Assembly: GCF_029227915.1 (NCBI RefSeq)
Contig: NC_079886.1
Span: 10,873,501-10,933,500 of the forward strand
From: Hydractinia symbiolongicarpus
Taxonomy: Eukaryota > Cnidaria > Hydrozoa > Anthoathecata > Hydractiniidae
Reading direction: 5' to 3'
Length of the DNA stretch: 60,000 bases
The notes under the pieces are model-generated. The model did no database searches, was not told the DNA's origin, and worked only from the letters and a program-made list of their open reading frames with translations. The translations under genes and the position numbers were made by a program. The stretch's first letter is position 1. The number at the start of each line of letters is the position of its first letter. Below are positions 40,411-52,074 of this stretch, one piece after another.

Positions 40411-43400
40411 TTATATTGTGTTGATTTCACCCATAACATTCACCTTCCGATTTTTATATCGTCGCGATATTTCTTCTTCAATCTAAAAACAGACGAAGAC
40501 ATGCATGCACAGCCTTTCTATCACAAAATTTAAACAAGCAATTAACACAATGTTAACAGATTGTCAAATTTCTGAGAAGCATTGACCGGAAAGATTTTTC
40601 TAGCTGATTAAGATTAAGTCGTTAAAGAATAAACGAATTTAAATATTCTGTACTTGAAAAGAAATCCACCCAGGGGAAGGGTGGAGGAATAACTGGAATT
40701 GGAATGAAATTACATTGCAGTTATATCTTTAGTGATTTCAATGAAATGAAATAAATTCATAAGATATTAACTTTCGCAAATGCTATTTTAAAGATCATTT
40801 CGCGGGCTTAGTACCGTTAAAATGTAAGCATTATCAAAATAAAACACATACCTGTTTTTGCAACAATTTGGTCTTTTTCACTAAATTTTCGTGTTTTGGT
40901 TCCGTCTCAAATTGAAGTTCTACAGCGTTTTTGTGTCGTTGTTGCAACGCTTCTACCTGATGCAGCAAGTTCTTCGAGATTTTTAATTTCTGTTCTAACG
41001 ATTCCACAATTCGATCCACATATCTAAACGATGACAACAGATTGGTCAGTTTCGTTTACACGTGTTACATTCAGATGGACGGTGCTTTGCCGCAAAATCT
41101 TTTCATATCGTTAAGATTTTAAAACTTTATTGATGTTTTTTTTATATAATTTAAAGTACAAACTCTCTTATTTATTCTTATTATTACATTTGTTTATAAT
41201 AATTTTCATTTGGCTATTTCTGTTTAACACACTTTTTCAAAACAAAAGCTAACACTAATTATTTCGCAGACATGTTAAAATGGTGATGCCCATATAACCT
41301 ACCGTTGTGTCGACAAAAAGAAATATCAAAGCTAGCAGTTATGGATTGGATATGATTACCATTTAAAGACTTTTCACGAATTCTAGAAACTTTCCAGGTT
41401 CTTTAAATCAATCCAAACGAAACCATCCCCGAGCTTTTGGTTTTTCAAAGTTATTAATACACACCTTGATTTGTTTATGTAGAACTCAAAATAAATATTT
41501 TTTTTATTATCTTGTGTGGAAAAACTATCATGATATTGTCAATCTCGTTTTTCGCTTATTTAAAATTTACTCAATTTAATTTTCGCGCACCTTCTAGAAA
41601 GAAATATTCCACGTACATCAAATATTCGCGCACCTTCTAGAAAGAAATATTCCACGGACATCAAATATTCGCGCAGCCCAATGCGCAAAAAGTTGTTATT
41701 ATCGCGCAACCAATTGTTTGCGCATCAGGCCCGCACAAATATTCGTACGCATGATACAAAAGCATACCTCGGTGAGTTTTGGATAAGATAAAGATTCTGC
41801 ATTTTCATAGTTGTCAGTTCTCGTATAAAAGAAGACACTTTACCCAACATACTTTGCAACTTCTGTTTATTTTGGTATTGTATAATTTCAGGAGCTGATT
41901 GTAGCTGAAAACAAAAATCATTTCTAATAATTCATAGTAGTGACGGCACTGTTCCCAGAATGATGAGTGAAAGATATATACAGTGAAATGTATGGGAAAG
42001 TATGTACAGTATTCAGACAAAAATATTCAAAAATAAATTAACGCTATATTTTCTTCTTCCATTAAAACTTTAGTCGCCTGAGTTGAAAAATATAACCTAA
42101 CAAAAAACAAATATTTGAAGAAATCATTTTAAAAGTAACACAGCAAATACATCGCTAGCCCTTCATGTATACAGTCGCGCCCTCTACATTTTTCCCGTCT
42201 TACGTAAAGACATACACTAAATCTTTACCTGATTCACAGTAATCATATCCGCTTCGGAGCTCATTTCAATTATTCGTTGCTCTAAAAATGCTTCCACCTT
42301 TTAATAAAAATAGGAGAAAATGTTGACACGACTTTTATTTATTTATTTTCTGTTTGGCCATCTTAAGTTGCTTTAAAATACTAATATAGCCTTCAAACAG
42401 AATTTTAAAAATAAGTGAAATTAGTTGTTAATTAAAAACCAACGGGGCCGCCCGTCCTTTAAATTCCACGCTATTTCGTGTGCACTTTTTTGTGGGGGAG
42501 GGGGGGGACAGACAGACAGAATACGAATATTAATAAGATTAGGGATGTCCGGAATAATTTTATATGCTTATTACTTGTGATACTTGAATAGAAATAAACA
42601 TTATTATTACAATCGAGAATTGAAAAAGAAGAAATCCACTCTTTCAGTAGATTTAAATCTGTTTTTCATCTCTACTCCTTTTATACGAATCCATAGAAGT
42701 TTTTGTCGCAATATTCGCGATATTTTATAGATTTTTTCCCCAAAAAATAATTCTCGCGAATCAATCGAATTTAGAAATTTCCCGGGAATTTATTTTGACG
42801 CTCTTGGGCGTAACTAAGGAAATTGAAAATTTTAAATGCAAACAGATTAAGGTGGATTTAGAAAAATAGTGAAAGTTTCTCATTGCGAAACTTTCTGATA
42901 AAGTTATAATTTAAACACATCAAATTTGACCGTGCTGAGGCACATTTCACCCACCTCCATCAGCTCGTCAATAAAAACATTCCTCGTTGCTGTGTTTTCT
43001 AAAACAGACCGTGCTTCTTCCCCGGTTGCCACTCCGCCTTCTGGATTCTCTGAAAGAAGGAATCAATAGAATATGAATACACCATTTCATATACATAAAT
43101 ACAAAGAAAATAAAACTATTATGTTTTGATCTTACCCCCCGTCGATCATATCAGAGTATTTAGACCTTATTTACAACTCTTACTATAACATATTTATACA
43201 CAAAAAATATTTTTACCCAGGCCAGCATCTTCAATGGTTATGGCTGATATTGATATGTCGATATTATCTCCATCATTTTCTCCTAGATCTCCATAGTCAA
43301 TTTCTCCATAATCTATGTCAGCATCTCCATAATCAATCGCACCATCGTCTGCTCCCCAGTCAATCTATGAGTATAAATATTCATTATGCAAAAGCACATT

Positions 43401-46391
43401 CTTAAAAATGCTCCTTTGGAAAATACCAACCAGGTACTGACCGGTTTTGATATTGTACTGTGAAATTCAGAGCACAAGGTCAGAATTATAGACCAAGTTT
43501 GGTCTCTTGAACAAGGGCTTTGTATTTTAGAGTGCAGAATTTAAACTGGTTCGTATCCGTTTTACTAATGACTGTATCCATTTGGAAAATAATTTTTCTG
43601 ATTTAAACAAAAATTTGAAACCCAACCCAAACTCAACATAAGTCGTCAAAGGAAGAAAAAACACAAGTTTGTTTTTGCTAATATTGGAATTTAAGATTGT
43701 TCGATTTTAAACTTTTGCAAGTTCACAAAATAAATTCGAATATTTGTTTATGTGAACTAAAGCAAAAATATAATTTTAGGGGAAAGAATTTTATAATTTT
43801 CTTAGTGATGGAAATCTGTTTTTTACTTCTTTCCGTTTTTATGGTACCATTTTAAAAATGGTTTCCAAATTGGTTACTATTGTTCCATACATAAGCCTTA
43901 AACCAATCAAATCATCGGATATACTCGTTATAACCACATTTTTGTATGAGTCAGGTGATAAAAGTTTAATAAGAGTCCTAAAATTATGTTACATGCATAA
44001 TTGGAAAGAAATCAACAAAAAACAGAAATCTCAATTACATCTTCTTGGTCAGCAGTGACATCTTGATCAGATATTTGTGCCATAGCTTCTAAATCAACCT
44101 TCTGAATATTTTCTTCCACTTTAGAAGGAACTTCTCCTGTTTTCCACTGATACACTGTCGCATTACCACTGTCTATTACAAATTTCAGCAGCGGTGTAAT
44201 ATCATTTATTTCTGTGGTTTTACTAAAAGACAAGGTGCATTTTAAAATGCAGTAAGATTTCCCGCAAAATCGGTGTAAAGTTGGTTTCCACTGGAAAAAA
44301 TAGTTGCTTAAATGAAATTTTCAACAATATACCATTTCATTATTATTTTCTTGCCCTGTCTCAATTATCCCACATTTTAGTGTTTGTTTACATGGCTTCA
44401 CTCTTACATTAGTAGTTCTGAAAATACATACTTGTGGACAACAAATTTGACAAATGAACGATAATATGTTATCACTTCATCTAAACTTTTTACTTTCTCC
44501 GCAATTTCCATGAAAATTTCTGGAAGTTTATCCACTAACTGCACCAATTCTTTCCGAGGGTTATCACCCTAAAATAAAGAATCAATAAATCTTGTCATGA
44601 GCTATCCCAGAACTATGTAAAATATTCATTTCTTTTTGTTAAATGAATTGAAAAATGAAGTGTATCGAACAAATATTTGCTTTTTTGAACATAAGAAATT
44701 CAGAACATAGAGTAAGGTGAAAATAGTTACAAGTGGTTTAATTTTTCAAAACACTTGCTTAAAAGTATGAGTGCATTAATTTTTTTTAAAACGGAACATC
44801 AAAACAACTGAACTGAAACCTGCATTTAGCCAGAATCATAAAATTTGTGTGCATTTCTCACAAAAAAAAACTTACTGTGATCCCCATTTGCTTACAGACA
44901 TGCAGGTATTTGTCTTTGAAAAGCAAAGAGTTCGCTTTGCAATCATTTTCTTTTCTAACACATTCCTACAAAAAAAATTGTAATGTCTCTGTTAATTACT
45001 TTAAAAAAACTAGCAAACAAAGCTGTGTATAACAGCCTCTTTCGGGACAAATTGTTGGGTTTTGAAAACATATTTTCTCTAACCAAAATATTTTTAGTAT
45101 GACTTAAGTATTTAGCATTATAACCTGATGGACACAAAACACCTGTAAGTATGTAAAATTTTGATGATTTGATTGGGTTTTTTTATAGAGCCATATAACT
45201 TACAGTTTGGTATAAGTCATTATTAAAATGGTATATACCATAAAAACTTAAACAAAAACTAAAACAGATTTCCAAATAGCATACAAGAAAAAGTGATCAA
45301 CCTAAGAGAATCTTTTCAATTCACACAAATGATTTAGTGAGTCTTTAAAAATTAAAAAAATATCAGATATATGAGTTATTAATTACCCTTTGTGTTTGCT
45401 GGGATTTACCAATTTGTCGTTTTAAAGCTGGTATTTCGAAATTTACATTTCTCATCAGCATGTGTGCAGCTTCAGCTTAATAAAAAAACACTGGTATAAT
45501 CAACATCAACATGAGATCCTTAGTTAGGTAATATCGATGTAAAAAATTTCACAATACCTAAGTACACATTATCTTGAACATACAGCTGAATAATCTCTTG
45601 CCAATCCTGGACAAAAAGTAATCAAATCATGGTAATTTTATCATGTAAAATAATTATTAAATACACTTTTAGACAGGAAAAAGTTTTACCTTCATTCTTT
45701 TTGATGAGTACTGTCCAAAGAAATTTGTACTCCCCTCCCCACAGTCTTTTAGTAACTCAATTATTCTTTTACAATGAAAATAATTGATATCTAGAGGCAA
45801 TGTTCTTTATATAAGAGCAAAATTGAGTTCCTTTCACTTAAAATACATACTGAGTCTATCAACATAACTGTAAACAACTTTGTGAAACAACATTTTAAAA
45901 ATGGCTGCATAATATTTACTACAAATTTTATGGCTTGAAATCAATGGAAACATATAAAACTTACAGGTTCCAGAAAGCAGGTGAGTGATTTCTTCGTTAG
46001 GGGGCATATCTTGTATTGCTGTATTTATTTTCTCCCGGATGGAAGAAGCCTGATCTTGCCATTTTGTGTTGCAGTGGCGTCTATCAATTAACCAATCTAA
46101 ATGGTAGTTGCTAGCTCAATTCGTAAGTATCACACTAAGACTTCTTTCCATGCTAACTTACAAGAAGTTGGTCACACAATTTTTTTCATAATAAGAAAAC
46201 GTTCAAGCTATAATCTTAGTTCTAATCAGTGTTTATCGTTTATACATATACCTAGAATTTGCATGATACAATTTATGGAATGCACAATTTAGAAAATCTA
46301 CAAAGTTTTAAAATAATAATAATAATAATAATAAACTACCTTGAAGCTTGTTATAATATATATCAATTGGTAAATCTTCCTCTCTCACCAT
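40411..46391 (-). CDS. CDK5RAP3: CDK5 regulatory subunit-associated protein 3 (C53/LZAP), 14 exons, 508 residues
   Basis: Adaptor of the UFM1 E3 ligase complex (with UFL1 and DDRGK1) at the ER; links ribosome UFMylation to autophagy. Exons (high to low): 46340-46391, 45965-46096, 45690-45790, 45558-45606, 45387-45475, 44876-44965, 44432-44568, 44039-44222, 43217-43364, 42955-43049, 42229-42297, 41768-41904, 40852-41023, 40411-40482. All junctions are GT-AG and phases fit. The protein closely follows human CDK5RAP3 (506 residues): PIDIYYNKL, DWLIDRRHC, REKINTAIQDMP, YFHCKRIIELL, NVNFEIPALKRQIGK, ENTATRNVFIDELME, YVDRIVESLEQKLK. The disordered middle holds one IDWG (residues 279-282) and three IDYG motifs (288-303), the position of the ATG8/UFM1-binding motifs. 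Predicted coiled coils lie on both sides. The gene is complete and intact. Confidence 0.96.
41582..41667. repeat. Tandem duplication of a 43-bp intron segment
   Basis: Two 43-bp units (starting 41582 and 41625) differ at one base; a third partial unit starts at 41668. They lie in the CDK5RAP3 intron between exons 12 and 13. Each contains CTTCTAGAAAGAAATATTCC, which holds adjacent TTC/GAA blocks like a heat-shock element. Confidence 0.75.
46316..46334. repeat. (AAT)n microsatellite
   Basis: A short AAT run immediately beyond the splice donor of CDK5RAP3 exon 1. Confidence 0.8.
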
Positions 46392-47520
46392 AGTGCAATC
46401 TACTTTATTTTTAAATAAATAATTTGAATTTTTGATTGTTTTTATAAACACGTTATTTACGCCCCTGAAAGTAGCATCAGCAATAAATGATTGTCAAAAA
46501 AGTATTTTTGTTGCATCTGTGAAAACATACAGATCAGCAACACATGCTGAAGTAGATTAAAAAAAACATTTGCAGGAATTCCTTGTTGCAAAGGGAAAGC
46601 TAAAGGGAAACCGAACAAAAGAGGATTGCAGCCTTTATAATTCACGTCGGCACAGCGAGGTGAATGCCAAGGTGATTTGAAAAAAAACTAAATTCATGTT
46701 GGCACAAATTTTGCTGAGGTTATTTTTTTCTTCACATATGACAATTTTTTTCGAAATTTATAGAATTCTTTAATTGCCTTGAAACTATCGTAAATATAGA
46801 TGACTTTCATCGTGACGCGTGTTGTTTATAATTTTTCAGCGCATGTGTAAGAATCCCCAAAAAAGTAAACATTGAAAGTCATCTATATACTTATTATAGA
46901 TAAGTTGCGGCGTAATGTAATGTTTTGATTTTGCATTGAGAACAATGGACATGCGCATGCATGTGCACAGGCAAAAAAAAATCAACAGACTGCAACGATT
47001 GAAAAAATTTAGTGTAAAAAAAACTGACACAAAATTGGTAATGTCTCAAACAGAGAAAATAATAGTTGAGAAAAATCAATTCCAATTCATTTTAACCTTA
47101 TATTTCTGAAAATCTATAAATTAGCATAAAGATTCAATTTGGCTATGTGGTCCTTCTTTTCTTGCCTGTCAGGATGTGTGCGGTTATACGGAACTTTGTA
47201 AACATTCGCAACTCATTGTTTATTAGTGGACAAATAAGCCGACCCAACATGTACTATCATCCAATAAAGTCGTGATGGTTCCTTCAACTCCGTAAAATTT
47301 GAAAAACATGTTTTTTTGCTTTCTGATAACTAGCAAAAATATTTTTAAAAAAATATTCGTTAGAAAACATTCTCAAATCATGGTATAAAGTATAACATAA
47401 CCATAATTATAATAAATTAACTGACATAACAATATATAGACAAAATGACCACCGTCACGCATGACTTTAAGATCACAAAAAGGTGCATAGCTGACTGAAC
47501 TTGAGCCGTCATCAAAAATA
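46392..47520. other. CDK5RAP3 upstream region
   Basis: Contains the 5' UTR and promoter of CDK5RAP3 on the minus strand. No supported coding frame; the short open frames at 46457-47085 show no domain. Confidence 0.4.
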
Positions 47521-47890
47521 TGTTGTGTTTGCGTCCTCAGACCGACTCACTTTTGGTAATAAAAACCCGAGTCAGTAAGTGGGAAAAAGACCGGGAAAAA
47601 ATTTCGCGAGATATTCTTCAAAAAAAATTTTTCGCCAGAACTAATTTATGCAAAATTGACAAAAAGTTGCGAAAAATAATTTCGGTAAAAATTAATTCCT
47701 TTACTGCACTCCTGTGGCTACTTACAGTTTACAGGCATCAAAAATGTTCTACAAACGATGTCGAGTGGCCCTATACTGTCTTGGCCCTGGAAACGAATTT
47801 GCTTGCTCCAATCTGAAAATCCTGGGAAAAATTACGCCAGACCGCCTGACTGAGTCATTTTTGCGGGGTCCTCAGGACGCAAACACAACA
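47521..47890. mobile_element. 370-bp MITE with TA target duplication
   Basis: Ends TGTTGTGTTTGCGTCCT on the left and AGGACGCAAACACAACA on the right are exact inverse repeats of 17 bases and continue imperfectly. TA is present outside each end (47519-47520 and 47891-47892), pointing to a Tc1/mariner-type mover. The 98-codon open frame inside is not a transposase. Confidence 0.75.
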
Positions 47891-47892
47891 TA

Positions 47893-48685
47893 GGTGGCCT
47901 TACCGTCAAATTTTTGTCATGCGCGAGTTCCGACACCCCTAAAATGATTAATTGGTAGTATCAAACCCCCTGATTCGAATTCATTCATTAAAAATGACAG
48001 ACAGAGCTCTGGTAAGTTGTTGTAGGCTTCGAAAGCAGTTTCATGGAGTTTATCAGATTCACAGAGTTTGCGGATCATACGCTATATTGGTAAGAAAAGT
48101 TTACACCTATGCTTTGGGTGTAAACTTTTTGTCATACTTTACAAGATTATTTTGTAAATGAGGGATGACAATGCCTCAATAAAAATGTTACCACAGCCAA
48201 TCCCTGGGAAGAGGTTGGGGAAAACTTAAAGGTTACCTTTCATTTTAAGACAAAATAATCTGAAAACAAAAAAGCCTTAGTGTTATCACTAATTAATAGT
48301 TAGGAAAATGTACCTCTTTTGCCTAATTTACATTTATAAGAAAGTATATATATAATAAGATAAATGAACAAGTTTAAACAAGTTATATTTTAGCATGAAA
48401 GTCTGATAAACTTTTCTTCCTGTTAAAACACGTTAACTTTTCTCGCAGCTCAGTGCGCCATATTTTATAACATGTTTTGATCCAAACGTTCGATCGAGCA
48501 AAATAGACAAAAAATTTTTTATAATAAACCAATTAATAATATATTAACATAAACCAACCTAGAATTTACAATATAAAACACAAATGACTAAAGACATTAT
48601 ACATGGAAAGATAACACTTTGAACATTGAAAGGGTGACATTACAATACGAAACGACATATAACTAATATTGATTTAACAGTACAT
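47893..48685. other. Non-coding stretch, including the reverse-transcriptase 3' region
   Basis: No gene supported. It contains a short inverted phrase (AAGTTTACACC...GGTGTAAACTT) at about 48098-48129 and an AT run at 48345-48360. The 3' UTR of the minus-strand reverse-transcriptase gene should lie in 48500-48685; no poly-A tail or clear 3' terminus is visible. Confidence 0.4.
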
Positions 48686-51600
48686 TTAGATGCAATCGTA
48701 AATTGAAGCTCTATTCGCCAACGCAAAGTCATTGAGATTAATATCCCTATCTAGCGTCGATCTAGAACCCCGAACACATCGAATTGTCGACCGTAGCAAC
48801 GAGAAACATATCTTTGTTCGTATGACATTCGTCGCTAAAGATACCGGAATGGACCGTTTTTCAGCAATCATATCGACTAAGCGTTTAAAAAAGGCTTTGC
48901 ACTCATCGCCCATCGCACCATTTGTCGCGAATACAAGAGGTGTAAAGGAACCATTCTCCACTTGAAGTACGCGCTCGTTATACTGCTTCTTCTTTTCCGT
49001 TTCGTTTTTCTGGAAGGTTCTGCTTATTTCCATATTCCTGTACCTCTGAGCGTAGGCATTGAATACCCTTATGTCTAAAAATACTCTTTGGTCAGGAATC
49101 CAGAAACTGCGTGCACTCACATCCAGTCTTGATTCATTTCCGTCGTTTGCCATGCGTTGTTGGAATCTTTCGCCATTGATTTCAAGAAGACTCGGCTCTA
49201 CTCTTACATCTTTACATACTTCCTTGAGAAGGTCTGCAGTTATGTTGCGAATCTCGTTGTGTCGAAGTGTGACTAGTCCACCCTTTTTACATGACAATGC
49301 ATGGCTTAAATCAAACCGAACACCACATATGCAGTTGGAGGGCAATCGTTCCAGTTGCCAGTTGTATCGAATCTTGATTGCATCCCAGAAGTGTTGCTTT
49401 GTCAAATCGTACCCCCACTCTAAAAGTGGAAGCGTTGTCAACCAATTTGAGACTCCCGTTCGCATATTAGATTCATTGATTCGTTTCTCCTCGTCTGTCA
49501 TCTCAGCTCGCAATGCTTCAAGATCTTGTTGATAGCGTCTGCGTCGTTCTGATTGAATTTGTTGTTTGGACTTGTCACCTTCTTCATTGTTCACCATGAG
49601 AATTTGACTTCTCAGCGAGGCTGTCATGTTTCTCGAGTTCTCATACTCGATCGTTGCATTTTTACAAAACACATCTATTCCCAATCCACCAAGCCTCGGA
49701 GGGAGTGCTAAAAGTTTCCTTTCGTTATCGTTAACGATGTGACCACCAGTTACCGCAGGGATAAACTTGTGTCGAATAACTTCATCGAGAGGTGTCAGGA
49801 ACTCTTCTATGCCAAAGATCGTTCTTAGAAAGTATGTAAATTTGTTCTTGTAGCCATCTACAAAGCACATGTATGCAGCTTGAGGTTGCGTTACTGCTAT
49901 GTCTGACAGTAGATTGATCTCCCTGACCCATTTGGTCACCATCGCTTTTACATACGTCTCTTTGTATTCAACGCTTCCTATTACAGCACCCAGGTGTCTT
50001 TCACCCTCAACAGTAATTTGAATGCATGTACCTTCGAACTGCTTTCTGGCTTGTTCAAGTTTACTTGATTTCACGATCAGCCAAGATTTTACTGGTTGTG
50101 GGAAGTATCCAAAACTGGGACCGATTCGCGTCAGATTGTCCCACCATTTTCGTATTGACTCAAGATTGCCGGATGCGGTGAGGTCATCAGCAAAAGCCAC
50201 TGTCTTGTTATGATCTGTACCAATGAGATACACCAGAGAATCGAGAAGGGGTGTAATTCCTATTGCATATATCGCCATACCAACAGGGTCGCCTTGTGTT
50301 GTACCTTCTTTAGATAGCAATTCAGCACCTCCAATGACGAAGAGTCGTGCTGGTCGCGTATAGCAATTTTTTACAAAAGTCGATATTTCAGGACAGATAA
50401 TTCCGATGTTGTGTAGTAATACCGATCTATTCAAGCTGTTAAAAGCATTCGCTGCATCTACAAGTAAAACTGCATCTGAGTTATCATCTTCAAACATCAC
50501 TTTCATTGCGTGGATTGATGCTTCACTGCCTGCTTTTTGTCCACACATTTGAGATTTAGATGATGCAGCAACGACATCTTGTTTAACAACACTCATAACA
50601 ATTTTCCCCGCAATTCGCCTCAAAACTTCTCCAACTCCAATTGGCCTTAGACCTGGGTTTTTGTCTAATGGTACAAGTCTTGATGCTAACAAAGCTTCCA
50701 ATGTACCATCATCAAATTCTTCAATACACATCTTCTTGACTACATTTGCAAATGCAGTTCGAAGATCTTTTCCACCTTCACCATACATTTTGGATGTGAG
50801 GATCTTTCTCCAGCCATCGGCGTCTATACCAGAGGGTCCTGCACCACCTTTCGTCAATAGTGCAGCTTTTAAAACCATGGCTTCATCTATCACGTCATAG
50901 ATAATCGGCTCGACTGTTTTCGTTGGTCCTTGCATTATCGCGTCTTCGTCAGCCTCTTTTGCTTCGGGATGTTTCATCCGTAGCAGATCGATAGTCTGAT
51001 TATTTAATGGCAATACCCAACCTGTCATGTTGTTCGTTATCAGTTTAATCGCTCCATTAACGTTACCTTTCTGCATTAAATCTTTAAACCTCCGAGATAT
51101 AGTGTTGATGTCCCTTTTTGTGTTTTTGCTTGACATTTTTGACTGTATAGCCGCTGCCTCAGCAAGTAGCTTTAGAAAGTCTCCATTTCGCCAGTATACT
51201 AACCTCCGCTCAAGAGCATTGACGTGATCACGACTTTTTGAGGTCTTTGTTGGTTTTTGTAACAGCAATGCTGGCATAACGTGTATAGCTGTCATTACAC
51301 ATTCTTTTAGTGGACTATTCTCACACCAGGAGTTTAACAATCGGGTGATTTCACGAATGAACGATTTACCGACCGCACCGTTTGGCAACATGAACAAGTT
51401 GCGTCTCCAATACACGATTTTCTCATAACACGTTTTAAGGTTTTCTTTAGCAATGCTTCCTCTCACATCTCCCCAATAGAATTTTTCAGTAATCTCGAAA
51501 TTGTTTCGCTGGTCTGCCACTGCTAACGAGTTGTTTGGAGCTTGTGGTGGAGGTTGACTAACTTCGTCTTCATTCACCTCGTTTGATTTACAGAAACGTA

Positions 51601-51757
51601 GATGTTGCAGGACCCAACGGGCAGACTTGCATCTTTTTCCACACCTTTCGCAGTATGATAGCGCCTGATCTTCGTTTTCATGACTTTCGTTTTCATCCAC
51701 ATCATTAATATTCCGATTTTCGTTACGTTCATTCTCACTAATTCTTATTTCTGCCAT
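48686..51757 (-). CDS. Intact reverse transcriptase with zinc fingers and restriction-like endonuclease (RLE-type retroelement)
   Basis: 1,023 residues from the ATG at 51757 (MAEIRISENER); a start 10 codons upstream is possible, but a likely splice acceptor lies between them. Domain order: N-terminal CCHC finger (CERCGKRCKSARWVLQHLRFC); reverse transcriptase with motif A (LLVDAANAFNSLNR), motif B (TTQGDPVGMA) and motif C (FADD); a second finger (CICGVRFDLSHALSCKKGG); then a PD-(D/E)xK-like endonuclease with RLDVSARSFW and RVFLDIRVFNAYA. The order fits R2/R4-type non-LTR elements that nick DNA with a restriction-like enzyme. No stops or frameshifts are seen, so the copy is young or under selection. 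The catalytic residues appear present. The surrounding host DNA shows no rDNA or snRNA target. Confidence 0.82.
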   Translation of the reverse strand: MAEIRISENERNENRNINDVDENESHENEDQALSYCERCGKRCKSARWVLQHLRFCKSNEVNEDEVSQPPPQAPNNSLAVADQRNNFEITEKFYWGDVRGSIAKENLKTCYEKIVYWRRNLFMLPNGAVGKSFIREITRLLNSWCENSPLKECVMTAIHVMPALLLQKPTKTSKSRDHVNALERRLVYWRNGDFLKLLAEAAAIQSKMSSKNTKRDINTISRRFKDLMQKGNVNGAIKLITNNMTGWVLPLNNQTIDLLRMKHPEAKEADEDAIMQGPTKTVEPIIYDVIDEAMVLKAALLTKGGAGPSGIDADGWRKILTSKMYGEGGKDLRTAFANVVKKMCIEEFDDGTLEALLASRLVPLDKNPGLRPIGVGEVLRRIAGKIVMSVVKQDVVAASSKSQMCGQKAGSEASIHAMKVMFEDDNSDAVLLVDAANAFNSLNRSVLLHNIGIICPEISTFVKNCYTRPARLFVIGGAELLSKEGTTQGDPVGMAIYAIGITPLLDSLVYLIGTDHNKTVAFADDLTASGNLESIRKWWDNLTRIGPSFGYFPQPVKSWLIVKSSKLEQARKQFEGTCIQITVEGERHLGAVIGSVEYKETYVKAMVTKWVREINLLSDIAVTQPQAAYMCFVDGYKNKFTYFLRTIFGIEEFLTPLDEVIRHKFIPAVTGGHIVNDNERKLLALPPRLGGLGIDVFCKNATIEYENSRNMTASLRSQILMVNNEEGDKSKQQIQSERRRRYQQDLEALRAEMTDEEKRINESNMRTGVSNWLTTLPLLEWGYDLTKQHFWDAIKIRYNWQLERLPSNCICGVRFDLSHALSCKKGGLVTLRHNEIRNITADLLKEVCKDVRVEPSLLEINGERFQQRMANDGNESRLDVSARSFWIPDQRVFLDIRVFNAYAQRYRNMEISRTFQKNETEKKKQYNERVLQVENGSFTPLVFATNGAMGDECKAFFKRLVDMIAEKRSIPVSLATNVIRTKICFSLLRSTIRCVRGSRSTLDRDINLNDFALANRASIYDCI

Positions 51758-51766
51758 GATTGTTTG

Positions 51767-51878
51767 CTGAAAACTGACCAAATCCAATTACATCTATCGT
51801 CACATGCAATTTTTCGCAAGATAAATGATAATCAGGATCAGGTTCAGAAATCCTTCATGGTTTTTAAGTTTTACTTAC
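51767..51878 (-). other. Probable 5' UTR intron of the reverse-transcriptase gene
   Basis: On the minus strand, TTT|GTAAGTAAAAC is a strong donor at 51878, and GGTCAGTTTTCAG is a strong acceptor ending at 51767, nine bases before the ATG. The 112-base span is a plausible short intron. The presumed first exon contains AAGATGGCGGAC, resembling a YY1 site, whose own ATG reads only six codons before a stop. Confidence 0.45.
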
Positions 51879-52074
51879 AAATTTTCCGTTACAGAAAAGC
51901 GTCCGCCATCTTCGGAAGACAAAAATTACGTTGACATGGCACTAAACGTTAAAGCAGTTTCGTTTCCAGGCTCATTATTCTCGTTTTGATGATATTCCTC
52001 GGTCGGACATTATGGGCAGGATTTAAAGGCGGACTCGAATTTTTTGGTTCACAAATGATTACTTTGATATTTAT

